Origin: Mycogone perniciosa
Lineage: Eukaryota; Ascomycota; Sordariomycetes; Hypocreales; Hypocreaceae
Assembly: GCA_025331125.1 (NCBI GenBank)
Contig: JAOALB010000193.1
Location: forward strand, 1 to 64,000
Length of the DNA stretch: 64,000 nucleotides
Reading direction: 5' to 3'
Below are positions 46,407 through 57,659 of the stretch, piece after piece (positions within the stretch are counted from its first letter, which is position 1; each line of letters opens with the position of its first letter). The notes under the pieces are model-generated. The model made no database searches. It saw only the letters and a program-made list of their open reading frames with translations, and was not told the DNA's origin. A program made the translations under genes and the position numbers.

Positions 46407-48344
46407 GAGACCCTGCTGCGATGAGATATCTGGGTCTCGTGCTCTCTCCCCGTTTTATTTTTCTTGCCTTCTTTTCCTTAGAGTTTGGCGGAAAGCATTC
46501 GACGCAACAACGGATACCATGCATGCATACATGTTCTACATGCGCGCACTACATATACACACGCATGTGTCTTCCCAAGCACACAGCTTCTCTCGCTTAA
46601 TTACTTTTCCTTTGTCTTGTTATTACCGAGAGGGGAAAGGAAACATCCCAATGAGTTGGATGATTTGAAGATGGATATGGAGCGAAACGAGGGGATGAAT
46701 TGGCAGAAGATGGGGGTTGACTCTGCTTTGACACGAAGAAACATGGCATGCTCGGCTGGCGTTTTGGACAAGAAGCAAACGGAGTTTTCTGGTTTGGTAA
46801 TTTTGTGTCTTTTTTTCATGGCAGTTAGCCTTTTGGATGGATGGAGGAGATGCCTCTTTTATCTCTGGCGTTGTACTCACGCAGGGCGCCACGAAAGGGG
46901 ACAGGAAATGGAGGCAACAAACAAGGCGGAAAGGAAAGGACAAGGCTCTAAGGTGGCAGGGACTGTTGTATGGCTTTTCTTCCTTTGCTTGTCTTGTGTA
47001 GAGTTTTGTGTTGTGCAATGTATGGCATTGAACTAAAATTCGATCATATATACGAAGTACGGAGTGCCTTTTGCATATCTGTGATGTTGAATGCCATGGG
47101 TAGGAGGGAGCTTGTGATGAGTCCGTTCTCTGGCATCACCAGATTCATCAACCACCTTCGTCACCGTACCAACAGGCATACAACATGTGCAAATGTTAAA
47201 CCGTCTTCGGTTAGGTTGGGTCTTCATACAGGAAGCCATACATATTCATACATTACATACTGCACAAACGCAACCGATCCAACCAACACCCCCGTCCTCA
47301 CCGAAATCCACAGCAGCACAAAGTGAGGAGAAGAACACTGTCTGTCCGTGTTGGTGCTGTTTTCAGCAACTTTCAATTACGTTTTAAATACTAAAAAATA
47401 ACAGAGTCGGGGTCTTTTTTTTATCCCTGAGTGTCCGAACGATGTGTATTTGCTTCATGCATCCCCAAAACCTGGTCGCCGCCCGAATTCCCGATTCTAA
47501 CAAACTCGCATATGCTCTCAGCCACTGACTCCGGTTGCCCATCTCCTCTTCCCTCGACGCCTTCGGTTGGAAATGCATACATACATGAGGACTAAAGCAC
47601 AGAGTACTCCATATTGCGGGGGGTATAAAAAGCAAGGAAATGAATAACAAGAGCCACACACTCCGTACCCCCTCCCCTCCAGTCAGAGAGTTGTGAACAT
47701 GCATCATTCTGCCTGGTCCAGGATGAAGAAAAAATATCAAACCTTGCCTGTCCGTCCCCCCAAAAAATAAACATACATATCTGCCCTGTTTGGGGTATCC
47801 TCGCCAGCCAGCCAGCCGCCCGTAGCCTAAAACATTGATAAAATATAAATTGAGACATGCCCACAACGTGAAATGAGGTTGAGCGGGGGAAGAGTGAAGA
47901 CAGCAATAATAAAAAAGGCAAAAAGAAAACAAAGACAAACGCCGTGAAAGAGATGATAATAGTAAAACCAATAAACCCATAATGAATCAAAACAAAACAA
48001 CGAGCCGTGAGGCCTTTTTCCCATCTTGCCTAGCCGCGAGGCCTCAAATCCATCTTAGAAATTTCCACAGCCAAAATCCCGCACCCTTCAGTGACTTGTG
48101 TACAGATTTCCCTCCGGTGCTTGGTTATAAAAGTGGTTTTTTGGCATTGCTTTCTCCTTTTTTTTCCCCTCTGTAAGATGCCTTTTTTTTCGTTGAACTT
48201 CTGTGACCGTGATTGAAAGGGTGTAAATATTTCCCTTCTTTGGCCTTGTGGCCATAACCCTCTACTCGCCACAAATTCGTATTTTTTCAGTCACTTGTGT
48301 GTGTGTGTGTGTGTGTGTTGGGATTGAAGAGGACGATCGTCGTT
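46407..48344. other. Convergent 3' region NIMA / BLOC-1-like gene, 1.9 kb
   Basis: Unusually long for a convergent spacer here. Two long frames (46485-47036 plus, 183 codons; 47384-47980 minus, 198 codons) lie in T-rich or A-rich DNA and encode Cys/Leu/Phe-biased peptides without family features. TACGGAGT-family motifs are at 47058 and 47660. I see no supported gene. Confidence 0.45.
48296..48319. repeat. (TG)12 microsatellite
   Basis: Dinucleotide tract 26 bp beyond the stop codon of the minus-strand BLOC-1-like gene, in its 3' untranslated region. Confidence 0.95.
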
Positions 48345-48896
48345 TTAATGCCTGTGTCGGTGGGAGGAGCTGTGTTTGTGGGAGTGCCCGTGGCGATGTG
48401 ATGAATGTGATGATGAATGCTTGTGCCGACTCGACGTGCCGCCGCTGCTCTCCAGGTCCTTCTCGAGGGTCTCTACCCTTGATCTGTAGCCCTTGACAAT
48501 CTCCTTGATGTGTGCTATCCTGTCGAAGTCGACTTCGAGCTCGTCCAGCTGGCGCAGAATCTCGGTATACCGCGCTATTTCGGCATCGGCGCCGTCGATG
48601 ATGTTGCCGGCGCGGTCGTACTGGACCTGTGTGAACATCTGGGCCTGCTCGCTGAGGTATCGGATGTTCTGCTCGATGCCCGCCATCAACCGATCAAAGT
48701 AGCGTCCCAGGGCCGACAGCGACGAGCTATCCAGCATCAAGAGGCCCTGGCTGCTGGCCCTGCTGGCCGCGCGCGAGCTTGCCGACCCGGGCGCTCCTCC
48801 GCCACCAGCTCCCAAGGCCGCCTGGCCCTGCCGCAGCAGCTGGATCTCCTCGGCGGAGAGCCCCAGCTGCGTGTCCGGCACAGCGTTTGTCGTCAT
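48345..48896 (-). CDS. Coiled-coil protein with His-rich tail, BLOC-1-like
   Basis: Single exon, 183 aa. It starts with LGLSAEEIQLLRQGQAALG, then a Gly/Ala/Ser linker. A conserved-looking helical core spans about residues 55-150 (SLSALGRYFDRLMAGIEQNIRYLSEQAQM, AGNIIDGADAEIARYTEILRQLDELEVDFDRIAHIKEIVKGYRSRVETLEKDL). The last 26 residues are almost only His, Ser, Arg and Lys. The heptad-rich core and size recall small BLOC-1/endosomal subunits (Cnl1-like), but I cannot assign the family firmly; a SNARE- or kinetochore-associated coiled coil is also possible. The His tail could bind metal or just be low-complexity. The frame is clearly biased and GC-rich, supporting a real gene. Confidence 0.7.
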   Translation of the reverse strand: MTTNAVPDTQLGLSAEEIQLLRQGQAALGAGGGGAPGSASSRAASRASSQGLLMLDSSSLSALGRYFDRLMAGIEQNIRYLSEQAQMFTQVQYDRAGNIIDGADAEIARYTEILRQLDELEVDFDRIAHIKEIVKGYRSRVETLEKDLESSGGTSSRHKHSSSHSSHRHGHSHKHSSSHRHRH

Positions 48897-49031
48897 GGCA
48901 GGCCGGTCGCACGGGGCGCTACGGCGCCTGGGGAAAAGGGGCCGCTCGCGACGGTGGCGGAGCGCTCAGCGGCGTCAGAAGACAGCAAACTGGCGGCGAT
49001 GATGGACGACGATAGCGGCTGTAGGGCGAGA

Positions 49032-49104
49032 GGGAGACTGAGACTGAGACTGAGACTGAGACTGAGACTGAGACTGAGACTGAGACTGAGACTGAGACTG
49101 AGAC
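49032..49104. repeat. (GAGACT)12 hexanucleotide array
   Basis: About twelve near-perfect 6-bp units, 136 bp upstream of the BLOC-1-like start. All three minus-strand frames stay open through it, giving Leu-Ser, Val-Ser or Gln-Ser dipeptide repeats. Confidence 0.95.
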
Positions 49105-49847
49105 CGAGTGCGATTGCGAGTGCGATTGCGAGAGTGAGGGGATACGAGGCCGAGGCGGAGGAGGAGGGGTGCGACAATGGACGGCAATGGCGATGCAGTT
49201 CTGCATCAAGTTGCGGACGACGACGGCGTCTGGTTCGGCGGATGCGATACTAGGCAGAAGGCTAGGGTCGTTCATGATCTCGAGGTGACGTGCATATCTA
49301 GATGGATGAGTCGGTGGCGCGGAGTTGGTTGAAACAGTGAACCAGCTCGAGGTATTACAGTGGGCTCTCCAGAGGGGAATCTCTGCCCAGCGGCTTGTGA
49401 TTGGAGAATCGGGCGGTAATCGTGGGGGAGGGTCTGTCGCTATATTACAGGGCTGGCTAGGGCTATAATTAGGCCCTGGCGGTGATCGTGACAATATCTC
49501 TCCGCTCTTCCTCTCTCTATTCTGCCATCATCACCATTGAAAAGATTGCCCGTTTGGACGATCCTTCTGAGGCCCAGCAAAACGGATTCACGGACAGGAT
49601 TAACAGGGTTGGTTGAGTCTTGTGCGTCACTCTCACCACCCACGTCCCGCTAACTATAAATCGTCTCCCACACAGTCTTTCTGGTTGCATCCAATGAGGT
49701 TTCAAGTTCAGTTCCTGCTTCCGCCTGTTCGTGCAATTCCAAAGCTTAAAGAACGAATAGAATACGTGGGTATTTTGTGGACTGTGTCCATTGTTTGGTC
49801 ATTCTCCCGGTCCCAGAGATGACAATCAATCATCGATATCGATACTC

Positions 49848-49873
49848 TTGATATTGATATTGATATTGATATC
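49848..49873. repeat. (TTGATA)n tract
   Basis: About four tandem 6-bp units, next to a CGATATCGAT palindrome. Confidence 0.85.
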
Positions 49874-52800
49874 CAGGCGTTTGGCAAATGGCGGCTAGCA
49901 GCATGCACACTCTGCAGGGGTGTCTCGGATCATCATATTTGGGGGCGGATGCTCTGGTGCACTTCAGCCCGGCAGTTTGGACCTCTCAAGATGAGCATTC
50001 CGCGTCTCCTGTCTCACTTGTTAGCAGCGAAATGGAGCAATCACCGAGAGTCTTTGAAGCTGGCCCCCAAGACCTGACGGGTTGACAGATGGGAAAGCTG
50101 AAAGAAAGCAAGTAAGCAGGGACGAGGCCGTCGGGCAATGAGTGGTAGCATCGCAAATTTGGCATCGCAAGCAACTCCTCCATGTGCGTGAGCTGACAGA
50201 AAAGTGCACCACCATCATGTTCCTGAAAGAGACAAACAAAAGAGGCGGAGGTGTCGACAAGAGTCGGAGCTGGCCGGGACCCGCGATATATTGTCGACCT
50301 GGATAGGAAGCTGGGAATGTGAGGAGATCTGAAGGTGGTGTGTCCGTATGTTGGGGGCGATCACGAGTTACGAAGCCGTCCCCATTCTTCTTTCGCCCTC
50401 TTCCTCGGTTCTACCACTCACTACCCCTGTCCTCTCGGCCTCCGCATTTCTCCTTGCTTGTTTCCCTTCTCCAAAACTGCACCATGTCCCAACAACATTC
50501 ACCAGTAGATGACCCAATCCCTTTGTCACGCTGTCTGTCTGTCTAACCCGCCAGGTACACGACAACACCCTCATGTTTGGTTCCTTACATCCAAAAAGCA
50601 ACCTGCTACTCATGTTGTTCACAAGACTCACAACGCTACCTCAGCTTCGGCTCAGATAATTGCGTCATTGTTTACAGCAAACATATGCGAGCTGTGTCGA
50701 CGACTCTAGTTTGGTCCCCTTATCAGAAGTTCTATTACAGTACGGAGTATCTCTTCCATCCTCCTTGTCTGTATGACGCTAAGCCTACCCTTGGGTATCT
50801 TCTCACCCTCATCCGAGAATGAGGCTTGATTGATCAATCATATGTCCTCTTCTACACAGGCAGCTGAACAACTACTGCACCTTACTGCTGCAGCCGAGCC
50901 TGACGGACACTTGCGAACGCCTCTGCCTTTGGAGGCCCTTATTTGGAGTGATACAGCAGCCACCAGCCCATATCGGTCCCGCCATGCATCAAACGCGCAT
51001 GCGGGAACCATCTGCAGCGGCCTTAATGCAAATCACCTTCACCGGTTGGCTGAGCGGCTTGCGGCGGCTTGGCTATCCATCCTCTCCATGGCTACGGTTT
51101 AGCCTCATGACGACTTTCTCCCCTGTCTATTCAACATCAGCTTGTTTCACATCCACACAAGTCATCACAGTCATCTCTCTTGCCCATCCACAATGTTGGA
51201 CATGGCATGGTATGCGTATTACAATAACCACAAACCAGCCAGCAATGAACCTCACTTCTAGTCTCCCTCTGATACCGCCAGCCTAGAATGGAAACACTAC
51301 CATATGGTAGTATTTGGCACGGGATCACACCATCATCTACCAAGACTCCAACACTTGGTATTGTTACAATGCTATCCCTTTGCGACTCAGTTCACCCCTC
51401 TATCAAGTCACTGAACTTTTCATCTGTGTTATCACCCCATCGACTTTGTCATGCCCTACAGCAGACCTAGTGGCTGCTATGGAATTCCCATCTCTTGGTG
51501 CTTTTGTCATAGCCACATCCCATGTAAAAGCTTTGTGACAGCTGGAGAGAACTGAGCCTACTCGAGGGCTACCCGGCCAAAGTCGGGGTTTATTCTCATG
51601 GTCCTTGTTCCTCCATTCAGCCAACCACTTTCAGTCTATGCACGGTCACAACAATCGCCTTGGTAACTCGATTATCGTTACTTTGTGCTTTCGTGAAAAG
51701 GTCCTAACTACTACAGTTTGGCTCTCTTTGTGGTCAAAATGACGGCTCTCATGTTTGATCAGTCAACATCGCAAAGCCCTTTCCTATCATCAACTTGATC
51801 AAGTATATTTTGGTCTAGCAAAGGGATTGTCTGCACTTTTGATCAAGATTAATTTCTATGATTGAAAACAGACTGACACGGGGAGCAAGTGCTCTGAGGT
51901 TTCAACTTACGCCATATATATACCCAAAGAATCACCCCAATCGTTGCGAGGAAAGTTTATTCCCTACATACTGCGATGCAGTTTATGAGAAACTTCGACG
52001 TTATTGATGGTATTGGGTCCCAAACAACAGTATCGCATGAGTTGTATCAGATATGCCAATGACAGCCCTACCAGACTACAGCGACTCAAACACACTCCAC
52101 ACAAGATCAACACCGGGCGAACGCATGTCTCGACTTCCCCTGGGGTTAATCAGCAATGCTAGGCTCGATTCCTCGCCATTGTCTTGTTCCAAACTTTTCT
52201 ACCTTGAGGTTTTGCGGCTTTGACTGACGGGGTGATCGGCTACTGCCCAAGAGGCATAAAACCTATTCAAATTATTCCAACTGAGGAGTGCATATTAGTA
52301 GTGGTAAGTTATTGGCAAAGGTCCTAAGACGTGATTGACGATGCATAATGGCGTGAGTGATGGAGAATATTTTGAAACACGTTACAACTTGGTCTTTCCT
52401 TCAGGATGTATGTCGGGGTATTACTAGCTTTTATCACAGAGAGACTTGACATCATTTCCAAATTCCCCTCGATTCATTGATGTGAATTGGTAATTTCATA
52501 GTATTAAGTGTGCGAAACTATGTCCTTTGATAACCATCTCCCCTTGATTAGCCTGGGATGGTTCTGTTATACTCTCTTTGTAAACCAGATACAATGATTC
52601 CAATTACATTGTGCTATTCCGGTCGTGGTAGATTTGTTTTTGTACTTTCCATCTTGTTGTGACCATTCGCTTGAAGTGATGTTAGCCTGGGTTTCCCTTT
52701 TCTCGCTTTTCCTATCCCCGAGCTGCTTAGTAACGATTTATTTATTCATCTCAGAAGCGAAATCTAGTAGAAAAATTATCTAGGGTCATTCATCGATTGG

Positions 52801-55303
52801 AGTTTTTCGTTAACCTCGTGTCAAGTTGACCTACCCTAATGTCAACGTTCAAGAAAGCTGGCGATAAAATCGAAATCAAGCCATTGTATTTTATGCCTGA
52901 CTAAAAAGAGTTATTGCTCGTCGAAATATATAGAATAATCAGTACATAGAAGGATGAATGAAAAAAAGAAATGGTGTGTCAGGGGATGGTTTGCGCATCA
53001 CCTCAACAGTATAATTGAAACCGCCTGGTTGTATACATGATAGATAGACCCCCCCTCGCCTATACATCCCGGAATATTCTGAAGCAGCAATTATCAAGGA
53101 GTTTGAGGATTAATGGTCTCTATGAAAATCAAATTTCAGATGTATTTAGCCCTAGACCAACAAAACTACACACCTACTGTAGCTAGTCATTTTGAGAGAA
53201 GATGGTCACTTTGATTTGATCGAGTCGTCTACCATAAACGCTTCTCCGAGGACAGACAAACTCATGAGTCATTGTACGGAGTAAGGGCTGTTTCATTGTT
53301 GAGAGTGGGCTCTTGGAAGTGATATTCACCCGGAGGCTCCGGCTCCATCCTCGTTGTAGAGATAATAGTCAAGGCTCAAGATCCACTCTTGATAGTTGTC
53401 CATCTATTTCGTAACAGGTCTCATAATCCACATACGTCGAATACGCCCTTGGCTGATATGCAGCCAAGGATTCAACGCTGCGAGGTATATGCACGAATAA
53501 ATAATCAAAGATTAGAGCTGTCATTTGCATTTTTATGTATCATTAACAAAGGTGATGAGTCTATTCTCATCGGACTCTGATCATATCTCCAGCTCGGCAC
53601 CAACATACATACGAGTACTAATAGCAGGCCCCCTGAACCGAACAATATATCCTATTTGCCACAAGGATAAACTAAAGAGGGGCACAGGGTCATCAGGGTT
53701 CCATCTTCGGAATTTGGTTCCATATCCTCGGGCGTCCGGAGCGCTTCGGACAGGCGGGTCTTTTAAGCGAAAGTAAGGCCCCAAACGATTGGGGACGTCT
53801 TACTAGATGCTGATAAATTTTAAAAAATCTTGGGAAAAACGGGAAGGCCGTTATTACATGAATATACTAGTTGCTGACTCTGGGCAAAATGCCTTGTGGA
53901 GTACGCAGTAATATCTTTGACGATAGTGATCTGGACCTGGCATCCATCACACTACTTTAGTAGCAGATTGGCTGCCTCCCGCCACTTTGTGTAAGGCCAA
54001 ATCGACACTAGATGCTTACGGAGCACGCTGAACTCTTCACCGAACTATTATTCACCCTTCTTCGGGCGAATTTTCCGCAGCGTCACGCCATGCCCCAACA
54101 GTGCAAAGGTCTGATCCACCAATCTCCACACATGAGGGAGGGTGTAAGCTTTCTGACAATTCATACCCTCTCGTATTCCGCTGGAGGAAGAATGGCACAT
54201 GGGTAAATAATCTTTTTTGCCGGTGAAAATCCTATGATAGACAGCCTCATACTAGATAAATAGTAGTGTTGATCATGGTTTCTAGCTTGAGCCGAGAGCC
54301 GGAGGGTTGGGAAGGATTAGGATAGATGATCGTGGTGATCACCACTCGGCATTTACGTTTATGTGTGTGCTGCGGACACGACAAATCGTGATCTCCTATT
54401 AGGTAGGGAATAACAGTGGGAAATAATAGGAGAAAAGAGGAGAGGGCGGGATGTTGATCATGGAGACAATAATGGGGACAGCCCAAAGACTCCAGGTTAA
54501 TAGTACATAAATCTACCCTATTTACCATGCTTTGAGGCTGAAGAACGCGTACACATGTACGAATCCCCAAGACTCCAATTCCCGCCCCTCTCCCTCTCCC
54601 TCCACTCCTTTGCTCTTTGGCTATTTTCCCAATCAGCCCGTCATGATCGCCCTAACGTTGCCGAAACGAGAACGACTTTTGCTCCTTCTCATCTTGGCGT
54701 CGATGAACATCTCACGCCGGTGTCGCTGATAGATTGGAAACAATAACACAAGCGGCCACGGAAATTTTATGGCCTTTTTGGACCCAGGCTTATGCAACAG
54801 GGGAGGGGACGGGGAACGACAGCCGATCAAGGGTAGATGAATTAATTGATTACACTGCAACGTCCCAGCGGAGAGAAGATGGCCCGATGTGACCCTCTCA
54901 CCGGGGACGGGGGGTAGGGGTAGGAGTTGGCCCTCCGTTCCTTTCGAAGCTTGATACCACCCACTAATGCTACTCCGGAGGGAGTAGTATCATATTTTGA
55001 AGCTTACCTGTCAAGTTGTTCAAGTCTAGGAAGACCCACAAATCTTGTCTCACGCCCATCCTCACCCCGCTGTCTCTCTTCGCCTCACCCCTGTTGATGA
55101 ACCTGTCAGCAAGGGGTCGGCTCCTTCTCGGGATCCGTGACCTTGGGTTCGGGAGGCAGCATGGGGCGAACAACGTGGTTTGGTTATTTCCTTTTTTAGG
55201 AAATGATATCGAGGATTGCTAAATAGACTATGAAACGCTTCTGGAAATGAGATCAAGAGGACAGGTCTTGTCCAAAGACTCATACTACTACTCGTGCTCC
55301 CAA

Positions 55304-55324
55304 GAAGAGAGAGAGAGAGAGAGA
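55304..55324. repeat. (GA)n microsatellite
   Basis: About ten GA units in the gene desert. Confidence 0.9.
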
Positions 55325-56369
55325 AAACCGCTCCCTTCACTCATCTTATGGATAGCATTATTAGACATCTACTGCTATACGGAGTATTAGTCTTATGCTA
55401 AATGTCAGCCGATGGCTTAGTGAGCGGGCGCCAGACACTACTAAAACACACGCGGACACGGAAATCCCACGTTGTCAAAAGAGGATCCTGCTTGAAAAAA
55501 CCGCTCTCTCTGTTGATCCTGAATCCCTGACGGGGTATGCTCGTGTCTACTCGTACTCCGTAATAACTACCAATCCCGTGCGGGTTGTAATACGGAGAAC
55601 CCGTACTCCGTATTGTACACAGTAAGCAACTCCATAGTAAGCCTTACAAAGATGAATACGGAGTAGGCTCCTCCACTTTGGAGAGCTTGGGGGCTCTTTT
55701 TTTTCTTCTGACGGCAACTCGCCGAGATTGGCTTGGCTGACATTAGCCTGGACGTTGGCTTGGTCTGGTGGTGCGACTACTACATACAGGAGGATCCCAG
55801 GTCCGGATTCTGCCGTTTGTGATGCCGAAGTCAGATGCTTAAATTCATAGTCCGAATTAGTTGTGAAGATCTTAAAATGTTCACCCCTCCCAGCTTGGCT
55901 CACTGCTAGTTTGTTAGTTGGTTCGGGTCTTGGCTCACCCAAAAGTCCAACGGCGTTTAAGCCGCCATCACGAAGTCGTGATTCCAAATATTAGCAGCCC
56001 TACAAGCCATTGGGGACACCACATCACTTGGCATCTACTGTACGGAGCACGTAGGTAGCAGAAGCAGCATGCATTCATTATTAGCAAATTCTTACACGTA
56101 GCCAATTATCTATCCACAGTCGTTTTGCGGGCAAATCATGCATGTCAGCAGACAAGTAGCATACGAAGAGCCACGAGGACTCGCAGCGGCCCGAAACTAC
56201 CCAACAGGGCTTCACCTCCTCAGCCTGGCTGTGGAGTCTTGCTCTTAGGGCTGCATTGGAGAGTCCAGATCTTCGGTTAAGTGGAGGGAGGACGAATCGG
56301 ATACCACCAAATGGCATTGAGACATCACTGTGGCGTGTCAACGCCCGCAACGAACCCTACAAGTAGTAC

Positions 56370-56391
56370 GAGTACTCCGTACGGAGTACTC
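56370..56391. repeat. 22-bp perfect palindrome of the TACGGAGT family
   Basis: The central 20 bases read AGTACTCCGTACGGAGTACT, flanked by G and C that also pair. It is made of two TACGGAGT-family cores facing each other. Confidence 0.95.
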
Positions 56392-57636
56392 TGCTGACAA
56401 TAGATGTCAATATGTCGAATTCTTGAAGACAAGCCACAGCAACAACTAGTACTCCGTTCATCGGCTGAACTTGGTTGGAAGAAGAAAGGATTTGGAGGCG
56501 CATTTCTAGCCGGAATAGTATTGGGTTGGCTGCCATTCTGCCGTTTTGCCCACTAGTAGTATTGATTTTTCTTTCCCTCCTTTTTTTTGCTTTTGTTCAT
56601 CCACCCCTTCTCATCCTGGCGTTTTCTTGCTGATCATTCGATTCTGTCCCCAATTATGTAGTACGAGTACTCGTAGTACTAGTAGTATTATTTTGTTCGA
56701 CGATGAAACACGCTTCCCTGGGCGGATCCCGGCCTTGCCCGCATATGAGCAGGGCGTTCTAGCCCCCAATTTCCGACCCGATGGATAAGGCTCACATTTC
56801 TGCGCGCCAAAGGGTCTCAGTTCGGAGGAGGGAGAATCGGGTTTAATAATTGCCGTAGCATCGATGCTACTCCGTACGGAGGACGAACGCGGAGTGTTGG
56901 GGCGCATCGCAGTTGGCGTTTTACCATTGACTTATACTACTACTATCCTGAAGAACTAGTGGACCAAGACGCTATGTAGTTCTCGTACCTGTACTAAGGA
57001 TCACCAAACACCGGCCCTTGGGGCTGCAGTGCCGGTCTTGAAAATCATTTCTTCGTGTTCGACGGCCTGTCCGGGACCTGGACCGCGTGGGCTGGGGTTT
57101 TAGTACGACTAAGCGCCCGGAAATGCCATACAATGACTCGGCAGCAAAGACAACTGATTCATGCCAGACATTGGGGCGCGGCTGTCGGTCGGAGGCGGCT
57201 TGGAGGCGTGTGTTAGTAGGGAGGAGTATCAAGGATCTTATTGAGAATAGTAATGTAAAGTTTTGTTATTGCAACTCCGTGGATATAATAGAGCCAGCTA
57301 AGTTACACACCATCGAGAGGCGGTGTCGTGTAAGCGGGCTATGCTATACTATACGTGAGAAAGCCAGTCATCTTGCTTTTATGATATGTCAGAAAAGCGG
57401 CCTTGAAGCCGTCGCAACATACTCGTAGATGCAATATACGCACACAGGGAGAAGAGGCTGATGCACTCTGTTGCTTTATCACTTCTCACAATGATCGCCA
57501 TACCTTCGTAGCGGAGTTGGGGGGGGGGGCACCGTAGTATTCGGGATAGTAGTGTCTGCTGTCAAGCCGCACCATCCATACACACAATACCACGTCTACC
57601 ACACTGTCTTGTTGTATGCACCTCATATGTCTCACT

Positions 57637-57659
57637 TGACTGACTGACTGACTGACTGG
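57637..57659. repeat. (GACT)n tetranucleotide tract
   Basis: About five tandem GACT units in the gene desert. Confidence 0.9.

Noticed and set aside
49027..49494. Long minus-strand frames rich in Ser-Val/Ser-Leu/Ser-Gln
   Set aside because: The openness comes from the hexanucleotide array itself, so I did not call a protein-coding gene.
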